In this document: piece after piece, positions 39,627 through 49,103 of the stretch
How the letters are laid out: each line of letters starts with the position of its first letter
Numbering within the stretch: the first letter of the stretch is position 1
Assembly (NCBI RefSeq): GCF_000620045.1
Contig: NZ_JHVH01000013.1
Span: 47,245 to 111,244, forward strand
DNA from: Halomonas halodenitrificans DSM 735
GTDB taxonomy: Bacteria; Pseudomonadota; Gammaproteobacteria; Pseudomonadales; Halomonadaceae
Reading direction: 5' to 3'
DNA: 64,000 nucleotides
Notes under the pieces: generated by a model
What the model saw: the letters and a program-made list of their open reading frames with translations, nothing else
Told to the model about the DNA's origin: nothing
Database searches by the model: none
Position numbers and translations under genes: made by a program

Positions 39627-39656
39627 TTGCCAAGGGTTGAATAAAGCGCGCATAAT
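39627..39656 (+). promoter_or_regulatory. Promoter of mvaT in an AT-rich region
   Basis: TTGCCA (39627-39632) and CATAAT (39651-39656) are 18 bases apart, about 60 bases before the mvaT ATG. The whole stretch 39440-39715 is markedly AT-rich (TTTATTTCTCATTTTTTTTA, TTAAAATTT) in an otherwise GC-rich window, the kind of DNA H-NS-family proteins bind, so autoregulation is likely by inference. No other gene lies in this stretch. Confidence 0.65.
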
Positions 39657-39715
39657 GTGCGCCCCCTTTGTACTTTCTCAAAGTATTTTGTCGAACGTCC
39701 CCAAGGAAATTTCCC

Positions 39716-40096
39716 ATGTCGCTTCTTAACGAATACATGCAGATGGAACAGCAGCTGAAGGAACTCCAGTCCAATCTGGACAAGCTGCAGAACGACAAGC
39801 GCCTTCAGAGTGAGCTGGAGTTCAAGGAGAAGCTCGAGTCTCTGATGAAGGACTATGACAAGAGTGCCGCCGACGTCATCGCACTGCTGGATCCCGCGCC
39901 CATGGCCTCTTCGCCGAAGGCGGCTTCTGCCGGCTCCACTGGTACGCGCCGCAAGCGTAAGCTGAAGATCTACAAGAACCCGAATACGGGCGAAGTGGTT
40001 GAAACTCGCGGTGGTAACCAGAAGACGCTGAAGGCATGGAAGGATGAGTTTGGTTCCGAGACCGTCGAATCCTGGCTGGTTCGTGTCGAAGAGTAA
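39716..40096 (+). CDS. mvaT: MvaT-type H-NS family nucleoid protein
   Basis: 126 residues from MSLLNEYMQMEQQLKELQSN. Residues 1-60 are the coiled-coil dimerisation region; ELEFKEKLESLMKDYDKSA (about 39-57) corresponds to the oligomerisation segment; a linker follows; then the DNA-binding domain KLKIYKNPNTGEVVETRGGN with QKTLKAWK, which aligns closely with Pseudomonas MvaT/MvaU. Binds AT-rich DNA minor grooves and silences foreign genes. A longer frame starts 16 codons upstream, but AAGGAA and the family start favour 39716. Confidence 0.96.
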   Translation: MSLLNEYMQMEQQLKELQSNLDKLQNDKRLQSELEFKEKLESLMKDYDKSAADVIALLDPAPMASSPKAASAGSTGTRRKRKLKIYKNPNTGEVVETRGGNQKTLKAWKDEFGSETVESWLVRVEE

Positions 40097-40129
40097 TCCT
40101 CGGGCCGCCTATTCGAGTCTGGCTAGCAC

Positions 40130-40156
40130 AAACGGCGCCATGAGGCGCCGTTTGCG
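40130..40156 (+). terminator. Terminator after mvaT
   Basis: AAACGGCGCC and GGCGCCGTTT form a 10-bp perfect stem around ATGA, then GCGTTTCCTTTT. It precedes the small MvaT-motif gene by 32 bases, so that gene is expressed by readthrough or its own promoter. Confidence 0.85.
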
Positions 40157-40187
40157 TTTCCTTTTGCCCGCTTAAAGACGATCAGGC

Positions 40188-40541
40188 ATGAAACAGCATA
40201 CATCACGTAAAGCCATGGGTGAGCGCGATAAACTTCGTCAGTTTCGAGAGCTCGATGACGCCTTCGCGGCGGCACTGCGAGAACTGGAGCCGACCGGTGA
40301 CGTTGAGTCTCAAAATGCTGAGTCTCAGGAAGTCGCGTCTCCAGATACCGAAACCCCGGAAGTGAAGACTCGATCGGAAGTGGAGTCGCCCCGGAGTGCC
40401 GCTCCGAGTAACGACTCCGTGGCCGAGCCGAAAGACGACTTCGGGCAGCGACTCGAGACGCTGATGGCGGAGTATGAGTTCTCTAATCAGGATGTCAGGG
40501 AACTGCTCGAGACATTGCAGCACTTTCGCAAGAGCGCCTGA
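40188..40541 (+). CDS. Small protein with MvaT-like oligomerisation helix but no DNA-binding domain
   Basis: 117 residues. N-terminal helix RDKLRQFRELDDAFAAALREL (21 positions, heptad-like), an acidic Ser/Glu/Pro-rich linker (about 40-82), and a C-terminal segment DFGQRLETLMAEYEFSNQDV then RELLETLQHFRKSA. That segment aligns with MvaT's EFKEKLESLMKDYDKSAADV then IALLDP: F, L, E, L, M, Y, S, D, V, L, L identical over 26 positions, without gaps. Nothing resembles the RGGN DNA-binding motif. It lies 91 bases after mvaT, same strand. The start may instead be the ATG at 40215. I propose an MvaT partner or antagonist; function unproven. Confidence 0.72.
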   Translation: MKQHTSRKAMGERDKLRQFRELDDAFAAALRELEPTGDVESQNAESQEVASPDTETPEVKTRSEVESPRSAAPSNDSVAEPKDDFGQRLETLMAEYEFSNQDVRELLETLQHFRKSA

Positions 40542-40560
40542 CTAGCCTGATCCCTGGTAC

Positions 40561-40866
40561 TTAACATCGCGGGTCTTCGGTGGCTCGTTCCAGTGCCGTG
40601 ATAAGCGTGAGTGCCTGGTCACGATGGCCACCGCAGAGTTCACTGTCGTAGTCGAACCGGCTGCACACGGCCGGGCGGCTCGGATCGCCGAACAGCCTGC
40701 AGAGGTTGGCCTCGTCGAGTTGTACGCAGCGTACGCCCGCGGGCTTGCCGTTCGGCATGCCGGGAATCGGCGAGGTGATCGACGGGGCGATGCAGCAGGC
40801 GCCGCAGCCGGGGCGGCACTCGCCTTCGTCTTCTATCCTGCCGGCCGAGGCGATGACTCGGGTCAT
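40561..40866 (-). CDS. YkgJ-family cysteine cluster protein
   Basis: 101 residues with a zinc- or iron-binding cysteine pattern: CRPGCGACC near 17-25, then CVQL, CRLF, C in RPAVCSRF and DSELCGGH. The CxxCGACC start is typical of the YkgJ (CxxCxxCC) family of unknown function. It overlaps the end of the QueD-like gene by four bases (ATGA) and ends the queC-queE-queD-like operon, so a link to queuosine or tRNA metabolism is possible but not shown. Convergent with the small MvaT-motif gene. Confidence 0.88.
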   Translation of the reverse strand: MTRVIASAGRIEDEGECRPGCGACCIAPSITSPIPGMPNGKPAGVRCVQLDEANLCRLFGDPSRPAVCSRFDYDSELCGGHRDQALTLITALERATEDPRC

Positions 40867-41711
40867 GCTGGCGACGCCTGGGCGATGGCGCCCTTGTCGA
40901 TGCCTTCGAAGGCATGCACGCGGGTGTCGCGCCCGGTATCACGGGCGATGCGCCGGGCCAGCCAGTCGGCGATCCACTCCACCGTCGTGGGTGTCGGCAG
41001 TACGGCACAGCGCTCTTCGGGGAGGCGCAGGAAAAAGTCTCCCTGCGCCGCTCGATAGCGAGTCGTCAGCGTTTGCGGCCCGGCAGGCCCGTTGTCGACG
41101 ACGATGTCGGCCTCGTCGATCAGGTAGCGATCTGCCAGCCAGTCGGCCCACTGGCGTTCCAGGGCCACCGCTCGCTGTCCCTGCTGCCAGATCTGCAGTC
41201 GCGAGCGGTGGCCGTGGGCGATGCGCTGGCAGTTGCCGGCATGGCGCTTCAGCCCGTGGCTATAGGTGTAGCTGGCCCCCTGGATGTCTTCCTCGTACAA
41301 GCGCAGGCGAATGTCGCTGACGCGGGGCGGGGGGCGGTGCATCAGCTCCGCCGCCAGGTGGTTGGCGAGGGTGTCGACGTCGATCTCGCGCCAGGGCAGC
41401 AGTGTCAGCGCCTGGCGTGGTGCGCGTAGCTCCATGGCCCAGGGCCGGGTGGCGCGCATGCAGAGGCCCTCGCGGCAATCATGGAGTTCCAGTCCCGGTG
41501 CGAGGGTGGGCACCAGCAGGGTGTGGTCGGGACCGGCATCCAGTCGCTGCTTGATCCACGGCTTGACCTCGCCGAAGTCGAACAGCATGCCGTCGTCGCC
41601 GAGCTCCCCGTCGAGCTCCGCGTCCACGTGCCAGCTGGCTCCGACCAGTCCCCGGTTCGGGCACCACCAGGAGACATCGAGCTGAGTCAGGCGGTTGATG
41701 AAGAGTGTCAT
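40863..41711 (-). CDS. Double-domain 6-pyruvoyltetrahydropterin synthase-like protein (QueD-like)
   Basis: 282 residues from MTLFINRLTQLDVSWWCPN; start overlaps the queE stop (TGATG). Two T-fold halves. The first (about 1-150) keeps GMLFDFGEVKPWIKQRLDAG, the counterpart of QueD's DFxxLK core, but lacks the metal site. The second has the catalytic Cys/zinc motif HAGNCQRIAHGHRSRLQIW and TPTTVEWIADWLARR. Encoded between queE and ykgJ, it should supply 6-carboxytetrahydropterin from dihydroneopterin triphosphate for QueE. It is twice the size of E. coli QueD (about 120). Confidence 0.82.
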   Translation of the reverse strand: MTLFINRLTQLDVSWWCPNRGLVGASWHVDAELDGELGDDGMLFDFGEVKPWIKQRLDAGPDHTLLVPTLAPGLELHDCREGLCMRATRPWAMELRAPRQALTLLPWREIDVDTLANHLAAELMHRPPPRVSDIRLRLYEEDIQGASYTYSHGLKRHAGNCQRIAHGHRSRLQIWQQGQRAVALERQWADWLADRYLIDEADIVVDNGPAGPQTLTTRYRAAQGDFFLRLPEERCAVLPTPTTVEWIADWLARRIARDTGRDTRVHAFEGIDKGAIAQASPA

Positions 41712-42367
41712 CAGTCGATCCCCGTGATCTTGTGGGTCTGCAGCGACAGGCGCCACTGTGGGTGCGCCAGGCAATAGGCCACGCTGGCCGCCAGGGTGTC
41801 GGTAGTCGTATCGTCCGCGAGGCTCGCGGGGCCGGTATCCCTGGGTTGCAGGAAGAAGTGGTCGAAGGCGAGCCCCGTGAAGCGCTCCGGGGGCGCGTCG
41901 GTCTGCGGGTAGACCAGCTTCAGCTCGTTGCCTGTGGTGACCGCCAGGGGATTGTTGCCCTTGGGGCTGACACAGAGCCAGTCGATGCCGGCCGGCGCCC
42001 GTAGGGTGCCGTTGGTTTCCACGGCGACCTCGAAACCACGCGCCTGAAGGGCGGTAATCAGCGCCTCGTCGAGCTGCAGTAGCGGCTCCCCGCCGGTGAA
42101 GACCAGATAGGGGGTGGCCATTTCGCCGGATGTGGGCCAGAGCCCGGTCAAGTGGTCGGCCAGGGCCTGTGCGCCGTTGAAGCGCCCGCCGTTCTGGCCG
42201 TCGGTCCCCACGAAGTCGGTATCGCAGAAGCGGCAGGCCGCGCTGGCGCGGTCCCTCTCGTTACCCGACCAGAGGTTGCAGCCCGAGAAGCGGCAAAACA
42301 CGCTGGCCCGGCCCGCCTGGCCGCCTTCCCCCTGCAGGGTGTAGAAGGCCTCCTTGACGTGATACAT
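41711..42367 (-). CDS. queE: 7-carboxy-7-deazaguanine synthase (radical SAM)
   Basis: 218 residues from [20 protein letters not shown]. Radical SAM ring-contraction enzyme of 7-deazaguanine synthesis. Cluster cysteines are in FCRFSGCNLW and ACRFCDTDF, the long-spaced QueE pattern; SAM-binding FTGGEPLLQ; C-terminal SLQTHKITGID, where THK is typical of QueE. It overlaps queC and the QueD-like gene by one base each. Confidence 0.96.
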   Translation of the reverse strand: MYHVKEAFYTLQGEGGQAGRASVFCRFSGCNLWSGNERDRASAACRFCDTDFVGTDGQNGGRFNGAQALADHLTGLWPTSGEMATPYLVFTGGEPLLQLDEALITALQARGFEVAVETNGTLRAPAGIDWLCVSPKGNNPLAVTTGNELKLVYPQTDAPPERFTGLAFDHFFLQPRDTGPASLADDTTTDTLAASVAYCLAHPQWRLSLQTHKITGID

Positions 42368-43050
42368 CAGGCGTCCCTCCCCGCGTAGGCCAGGGGGTCG
42401 GTCGCCTGGTTGGCGGCGAAGGCGGCCAGGCGCTCGAGGCAGCTGCCGCAGCGTCCGCAGGCCAGCGCCTCGCCGCGGTAGCAGGTCCAGGTGTCGGCAT
42501 AATCGAGTCCCATGGCCAGGCCGTCGGCGAGGATCTCCGCCTTGCTGGCACGCAGGTAGGGCGTATGGATGTCGACGGCCTCGAAGTTGGCGATGCCGGC
42601 CACGGCGTTCATCGCGTCGACAAAGGCGGGGCGGCAGTCGGGATAGAGGACATGGTCGCCGCCATGGGCGCCGTAGTCGACCCGCCCGGCGCCGATATTG
42701 ACCGCCTTGGCGATGGCCAGCGAAAGGAGGATCATGTTGCGATTGGGGACCACGGTAGCGGCGAGGTTGTCCTCGGCGTAGTCGCCCTCCGGCATATCGC
42801 GGTTGGCGTCGGTGAGCGCCGAATTGTCGATCAGTCCGTGGATGGCCCGGATGTCCACGACTTGATGCGGAATGTCCAGCTGGCGACACACCTTGGCCGC
42901 CTGGTCGAGCTCGCGGGCATGGCGCTGGCCGTAGTCGAAGGATAGGGCGTGGACGTCACGGCCCTCGCGAAGGGCACGGTGCAGCACGGTATAGGAGTCC
43001 ATGCCGCCGGAGTAGATCACCACGGTGGCAGGAGAGGGGGTATCGTTCAT
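42367..43050 (-). CDS. queC: 7-cyano-7-deazaguanine synthase
   Basis: 227 residues. ATP-dependent conversion of CDG to preQ0. PP-loop [15 protein letters not shown] near 10-24, FDYGQRH, and the zinc site CGRCGSC with an earlier Cys (TWTCYRGE...LACGRCGSC). First gene of queC-queE-queD-like-ykgJ. The 206 bases upstream, shared with divergent trhP, show no preQ1 riboswitch that I can recognise. Confidence 0.97.
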   Translation of the reverse strand: MNDTPSPATVVIYSGGMDSYTVLHRALREGRDVHALSFDYGQRHARELDQAAKVCRQLDIPHQVVDIRAIHGLIDNSALTDANRDMPEGDYAEDNLAATVVPNRNMILLSLAIAKAVNIGAGRVDYGAHGGDHVLYPDCRPAFVDAMNAVAGIANFEAVDIHTPYLRASKAEILADGLAMGLDYADTWTCYRGEALACGRCGSCLERLAAFAANQATDPLAYAGRDA

Positions 43051-43186
43051 GGCGAAGACTCGGGTCGGAGAATTTGTTGGCTGATGCCGCTAGTCCGGGA
43101 TCCGGTCCGGAAGCGGCGGTAGTCTACTCGACATGCCTGTCCATGGGGAACACCCCATCGCGTCTCTCGGCGCTCGCTGCTCGGCC

Positions 43187-43195
43187 TGTTATACT
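43187..43195 (+). promoter_or_regulatory. Extended -10 promoter of trhP
   Basis: TGT followed by TATACT (43190-43195) is a good extended -10 element 62 bases before the trhP ATG. No clear -35 box. The divergent queC promoter should lie in the same 206-base gap but is not resolved. Confidence 0.55.
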
Positions 43196-43256
43196 GCTGC
43201 GCCCTCTCATTTACAGCGCCTTTCCGGCGCCATCGTCCTGACAACGGTGACTCTTC

Positions 43257-44696
43257 ATGCAAGCTCCCGAACTGCTTTCCCCGGCGGGAACGTTCAAGAA
43301 CATGCGTTACGCCTTCGCCTATGGTGCGGATGCGGTCTATGCCGGCCAGCCGCGTTATTCACTGCGCGTGCGCAACAACGACTTCAAGTTGGAAAATCTG
43401 CACAAGGGCATCGCCTACGCCCACGAACGGGGCAAGCAGTTCTATGTGGCCTCGAATATCGCGCCGCATAACAGCAAGCTGAAGACCTATCTGCGCGACA
43501 TGGAGCCGGTGATCGAGGCCGGTCCCGATGCGCTGATCATGTCCGACCCGGGGCTGATCATGATGATCCGCGAACGCTGGCCCGAGCAGGTTATTCACCT
43601 CTCGGTGCAGTCCAACGTGGTCAACTATGCGGCCGCGAAGTTCTGGCAGCAGCAGGGCATCAGCCGCATCATTCTGTCTCGTGAGCTGTCGCTCGAGGAG
43701 ATCGCCCAGATCCGTGCCGAGTGCCCCGACCTCGAGATCGAGACCTTCGTCCATGGCGCGCTGTGCATCGCCTACTCCGGGCGCTGCCTGCTCTCGGGCT
43801 ACTTCAATCACCGCGACCCCAACCAGGGCACCTGCACCAATGCCTGCCGCTGGAAGTACAACACCGTGGCGGCCGCCGAGGACGAGACCGGCGATCTGGT
43901 GCCGGCCAACTCGTCCCGCGCCCACGCCGCTAGCGGTATCTGGACTCCCCAGCAGAATGGAGGACAGGGTGGCGGGCTGATCGCCTCGGGCGGCGGCAGT
44001 GCCGAGACGCTCGAGTCGATGAGCACCGCCACCGCCGGTGGCACCGAGGGCCAGGACGAACTCTCGGCGCTGATCGAGGATCGCAGCCGGCCCGGCGAGC
44101 TGATGCCGGTGCACGAGGACGAGCACGGCACCTACATCATGAACTCCAAGGACCTGCGTGCGGTGCAGCACGTGCCGCGCCTGGCCGAGATGGGGGTCTC
44201 CTCGCTGAAGATCGAGGGTCGTACCAAGTCGCCCTACTATGTGGCGCGTACCGCCCAGGTCTATCGTCGCGCCATCGATGATGCCGTGGCGGGCAGGCCC
44301 TTCGACATGCGCCTGATGGACGAGCTCGACAACCTCGCCAACCGCGGCTACACGGAGGGCTTCTATCGCCGCCACGTCCACGACCAGTACCAGAACTACG
44401 AGCAGGGCAACTCGGTGGGCGTGCATCAGCAGTTCGTCGGTGAGGTGACCGCCTACGACCCGGATCGCGGCGTGCTCGAGATCAACGTCAAGAACCGCTT
44501 CGAGGTGGGGGACGGCATGGAGCTGATGCTGCCGGGGGGCAACCGCCGCTTCGTGCTCGAGCATATCGAGAACAAGCGCGGCGAATCCGTGGGCGCCGCC
44601 CCCGGCTCGGGCCATGTAGTGCGCATTCCCGTGCCCGGCGAGGCGATCGCCCCGGAGCGTATCGAGTATGCGCTGCTGATGCGGGATCTCGGCTAG
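43257..44696 (+). CDS. trhP: U32-family tRNA hydroxylation protein (YegQ/TrhP)
   Basis: 479 residues. Prephenate-dependent hydroxylation of U34 in tRNA is reported for E. coli TrhP (YegQ). Peptidase_U32 core: PELLSPAGTFKNMRYAFAYG; the signature ETFVHGALCIAYSGRCLLSG near 160-180; metal/cluster cysteines in GTCTNACRW; EDEHGTYIMNSKDLRA; SLKIEGRTKSPYYVA. Compared with E. coli (about 453) it carries a Gly/Ser/Thr-rich insertion (about 236-265, QQNGGQGGGLIASGGGSAE) after the cysteine motif. Neighbouring queCE also serve tRNA wobble-base modification. Confidence 0.94.
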   Translation: MQAPELLSPAGTFKNMRYAFAYGADAVYAGQPRYSLRVRNNDFKLENLHKGIAYAHERGKQFYVASNIAPHNSKLKTYLRDMEPVIEAGPDALIMSDPGLIMMIRERWPEQVIHLSVQSNVVNYAAAKFWQQQGISRIILSRELSLEEIAQIRAECPDLEIETFVHGALCIAYSGRCLLSGYFNHRDPNQGTCTNACRWKYNTVAAAEDETGDLVPANSSRAHAASGIWTPQQNGGQGGGLIASGGGSAETLESMSTATAGGTEGQDELSALIEDRSRPGELMPVHEDEHGTYIMNSKDLRAVQHVPRLAEMGVSSLKIEGRTKSPYYVARTAQVYRRAIDDAVAGRPFDMRLMDELDNLANRGYTEGFYRRHVHDQYQNYEQGNSVGVHQQFVGEVTAYDPDRGVLEINVKNRFEVGDGMELMLPGGNRRFVLEHIENKRGESVGAAPGSGHVVRIPVPGEAIAPERIEYALLMRDLG

Positions 44697-44755
44697 CGAT
44701 AGCCTGCCGGGAGGCGCTCTGCCTTGGACCGGCTAGCCATGAAGGCAGGGAAAAC

Positions 44756-44788
44756 ACGAGCCCGCTCCTCGTCGAGGAGCGGGCTCGT
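44756..44788 (-). terminator. Terminator between trhP and the DUF2789 gene
   Basis: A 16-bp perfect inverted repeat (ACGAGCCCGCTCCTCG) with a one-base centre, folding as a shorter-loop hairpin; on the minus strand it is followed by TGTTTTCCC. It serves the minus-strand gene and possibly the convergent trhP. Confidence 0.82.
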
Positions 44789-44818
44789 CGCCGCTAGTAC
44801 GGCGACTCGGGCGAGGCT

Positions 44819-45055
44819 TCAGCTCTTGCGCAGCGAGGTGTTGAGGTGGTCGACCACCTCGGCCCAGTCCGCGTCCTCCTCGATCGCTTCGCGCAGGAAC
44901 TCCGCTTGCCCCTCGTTCCAGCAGGCGGCATCCGGCAGGGCGATATCCTCGGGGATGGGGGCATGGCGATCGATGAAGCGTTTGATCGAGGCGGGCTCGG
45001 AGGCGAGTCCGAGCTGCTCGAACAACTCGGTGAAGGGATGGTCGGGATGCTCCAT
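44819..45055 (-). CDS. DUF2789 family protein
   Basis: 78 residues from MEHPDHPFTELFEQLGLASE. The family pattern HxLxxLFxQLGL...F...HRPLxxxxxLxxAxxWNxxQAxFLREAIxxDADWAEVVDxL is followed throughout (ACWNEGQAEFLREAIEEDAD is visible). Function unknown. AAGGAG lies nine bases before the ATG; longer frames upstream are not supported. The 125 bases between it and the asparaginase gene hold its promoter but no gene. Confidence 0.9.
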   Translation of the reverse strand: MEHPDHPFTELFEQLGLASEPASIKRFIDRHAPIPEDIALPDAACWNEGQAEFLREAIEEDADWAEVVDHLNTSLRKS

Positions 45056-45180
45056 GACGGCGCTCCTTGCATGGGTCAAGGGGAGCGACCACCGGGCGGT
45101 GGCCACAGGGGATGTCACTCCCACCATAGCCATTTGTCGACTCCTCTGCCTGATCAGCGTCAACGCTCTTCGCTGGGGGG

Positions 45181-46233
45181 CTAGCGCTCGCCGACCAGGG
45201 CGGTGAGGAAGCGTCGCCGACGTTCGATGTCATCCAGCGGCAGGGCGAGAAGATGAACCAGCTTGGTCAAGGCCGCCTCGGGGGTCATGGCGCCACCCGA
45301 GAGCACCCCGGCCGCCTTGAGCCCCTGGCCGGCGGCGTAGTCCCCCGGGTTGATGGCGCCATGCGGGCATTGGCTGATGGCGGCCAGCAGCTTGCCGTCA
45401 TCGTTGGCCCTGGCCAGCACCTCGAGCAAGGCGGGGTCCTCGGGCAGATTGCCGCCCCCCCATACCTCGAGCAGGGCCCCCTTGAGCCGAGAATCGTCGA
45501 GCCAGGCGGATAGCTGGCGGGCGGTGATGCCGGGCCACAGGGCGATGCGCGCCACGCCGCCGTCGCCAAGCGGTTCATAATCGGGCAGTTCGAAGCGTGG
45601 CGCGTCATCCCGGTGATGCACCAGTCCATTATCGAGATAAGGAACGGCATCGCCGTCGACCCGCTCGCCCAGGAGCGGATGGTTGGGACTCTCGAAGGCC
45701 AGCCCCGCCTGGGTATGCCACTTGCGAGCCCGTGTGCCGCGTATCAGCCTCCCGCCGAAGGCGATGACCACCTCCCGCAGGGCAGGATTCGCCGCGAATT
45801 GCAGGGCCAGCGCCACGTTGTCGGCGGCATCGCTGCCCTTGGCCTCCAGGGGCTGCATGGCACCGGTCAACACCACGGGGCGGTCGATGCCTTGCAGCTG
45901 GTAGGCGAGGCTCGCGGCGCTCCAGGCCAGGGTGTCGGTCCCGTGCAAGACCACGACGCCGGTGTAATCGCGATAGCGTGCGGCGATGTCGCCGGCGAGG
46001 CGAGACCAGTCGGCGGGCGTCGCGGCGCTGGAGTCGATGGGGGCGTCGAAGGCGAGCAGCCGATAGGCCGGCAGGCCGGCGACGAGATTCGCCGGCAGAC
46101 CCTCCAGGGCGCGTGCCAGGCGAGTCTCGATATCGCCACCCGGCGCCAGTCCCCTGGGCGTCTCTTGCATGCCCAGGGTGCCGCCGGTATAGATCACCAG
46201 CACGGAGTGGGGATGAGAAACGCGGGCGGTCAT
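45181..46233 (-). CDS. ansA: Type I (cytosolic) L-asparaginase
   Basis: 350 residues. Nucleophile Thr in YTGGTLGMQETPRGL near 15-18, second catalytic triad in VVLHGTDTLAWSAASLAYQL near 97-100, and GKGSDAADN-like EAKGSDAADNVALAL. No signal peptide, which favours the low-affinity cytosolic type. Hydrolyses asparagine to aspartate and ammonia. The start is ATG at 46233; the gap to the MFS gene upstream is 66 bases. Confidence 0.93.
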   Translation of the reverse strand: MTARVSHPHSVLVIYTGGTLGMQETPRGLAPGGDIETRLARALEGLPANLVAGLPAYRLLAFDAPIDSSAATPADWSRLAGDIAARYRDYTGVVVLHGTDTLAWSAASLAYQLQGIDRPVVLTGAMQPLEAKGSDAADNVALALQFAANPALREVVIAFGGRLIRGTRARKWHTQAGLAFESPNHPLLGERVDGDAVPYLDNGLVHHRDDAPRFELPDYEPLGDGGVARIALWPGITARQLSAWLDDSRLKGALLEVWGGGNLPEDPALLEVLARANDDGKLLAAISQCPHGAINPGDYAAGQGLKAAGVLSGGAMTPEAALTKLVHLLALPLDDIERRRRFLTALVGER

Positions 46234-46299
46234 GGGCGGCTCCGAAGCGATGAATCAGGCGTATTTGGATGGCGCCGGGCAAGGATGCCTGCGCTCTCG

Positions 46300-47523
46300 C
46301 TAACGCGTTATGACCTGGCCGTCGTCGCCGGTCTCCAGGCGACGGTTGCGGCCGGCAAAGAGGGCGAAGGTGGCCGAGAGTGCACAGATGGCGATCAATA
46401 CGGCGGTGATGATGCCAAGCCCCAGGTCGAGCTGAAGCATGACGCCCACGCCCAGCGGGCCCATGGAGGCCAGCGTGTAGCCACCGCCCTGGGCCAGGCC
46501 GGAGAGCTTGCCGGCCAGCCGTGAATTGCCGCTGCGCAGTACGATCAGTGTGAGGGCGAGGCTGAAGCTGCCCCCCTGGCCCAGGCCGAGCAGGATCACG
46601 CCGATCCAGCGCAGGGAAGGCGGGGCCTGAAGGAGCAGCCAGAACCCCGAGGCGACCAGGGTGAGCACCAGGAGCAGGGCGGGGCGCTGATCCCGACCCA
46701 GGCGTGCCAACCAGGGGGCGGCCAGGGCCGCGGGCAATTGCACCATCACCGAGGCGCCCATCATCCAGCCGGCCTCGGCTTCTCCGTAGCCTCTTGCCAC
46801 CAGCAGGGTGGGAAGCCAGCCGAAGACGATATAGGCCAGGGAGGATTGCAGCCCCATCATCAACATGACTTGCCACGCCAGGGGTTGGCTCAGCACCGAA
46901 CGCATCGAACCGCCGCCTCCGGGCAGCGCCGTCTCGTCGCGACGGGGGGCCAGGGCCAGCCAGGCCGCCAGGGCAATGACCGCCAGCACCGACCAGCTGG
47001 CCAGCCCCAGGTGCCAGGCGCCGAGCCAGTCCGATAGGGGAATGCTCAGTCCCGCCCCCAGGGCACCCCCCAGACACAGCGCCATCGTATAGACGCCGGT
47101 CATCAGGTCGGCGCCGGCGGGAAGTTCGCGCTTGACCAGGGCCGGCAGCAGGGTGCCGGCCACGCCGATGGCGGCACCCGCCATCAGGGTGCCGATAAAG
47201 AGGGGGGCGACCAGGGGTATGCCGCGCAGCAACAGGCCCGCCGCCAACAGCACCAGGCCGGCCGCCAGGGCCCGCTCGGGGCCCAGGCGCTTGGCCAGCC
47301 AGGGCGCCATGGGCGCGAACAGCCCCAGGCAGAGCACGGGGAGCGTCGTGAGGGCGCCAATGGCGAGCGGCGAGAGCCCGGTATCCTGCTGGACGCGCGT
47401 GAGTACCGGTGCCAGGGAAGAAAGGGCCGGGCGCAGGTTGAGGCCCACCAGCACCATCAGGGCAATGAAGGTCGCCAGCATGGCCTTGCTTCGCGTCTGG
47501 TTCGCCGGAGTCGTTCCCGTCAC
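46300..47523 (-). CDS. CynX/NimT-family MFS transporter, GTG start
   Basis: 407 residues, twelve hydrophobic segments. The N-terminal LVGLNLRPALSSLAPVLTRV is the hallmark of the CynX/NimT (cyanate and nitroimidazole transporter) branch of the MFS. Substrate cannot be told, and no cynS or cynT lies nearby. The start is GTG at 47523, supported by GGGAGGAAA eight bases upstream; a later ATG (residue 15) would remove only a polar tail. Confidence 0.85.
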   Translation of the reverse strand: MTGTTPANQTRSKAMLATFIALMVLVGLNLRPALSSLAPVLTRVQQDTGLSPLAIGALTTLPVLCLGLFAPMAPWLAKRLGPERALAAGLVLLAAGLLLRGIPLVAPLFIGTLMAGAAIGVAGTLLPALVKRELPAGADLMTGVYTMALCLGGALGAGLSIPLSDWLGAWHLGLASWSVLAVIALAAWLALAPRRDETALPGGGGSMRSVLSQPLAWQVMLMMGLQSSLAYIVFGWLPTLLVARGYGEAEAGWMMGASVMVQLPAALAAPWLARLGRDQRPALLLVLTLVASGFWLLLQAPPSLRWIGVILLGLGQGGSFSLALTLIVLRSGNSRLAGKLSGLAQGGGYTLASMGPLGVGVMLQLDLGLGIITAVLIAICALSATFALFAGRNRRLETGDDGQVITR

Positions 47524-47553
47524 TGCCGTTTCCTCCCTGGGCTTGGCTAGCCG

Positions 47554-48885
<1,332 letters not shown>

Positions 48886-49103
48886 GCGGTCTCCGCAGAA
48901 CGCCACGGCCGTGCCACGCTGTCGCGCGTAGCCAGTCCCGGGCCGGGGCGTGAAGAAATCGGGGGTCAGGTCGCAGCAGGAGGGACTCGCTATAGTGCCG
49001 CGAGCGCCATTATGCCAGATCCCATGCCCCGACGCAGCTACTCTTGCCGATGCACTAGAGCTATTGCAGATAGCCTGGTAGCCCTGTAGCCCGGGACTGA
49101 TCT

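Noticed and set aside
43051..43256. preQ1 riboswitch upstream of queC
   Set aside because: No preQ1-I pseudoknot pattern could be found on the minus strand; only promoter-like pieces are visible.
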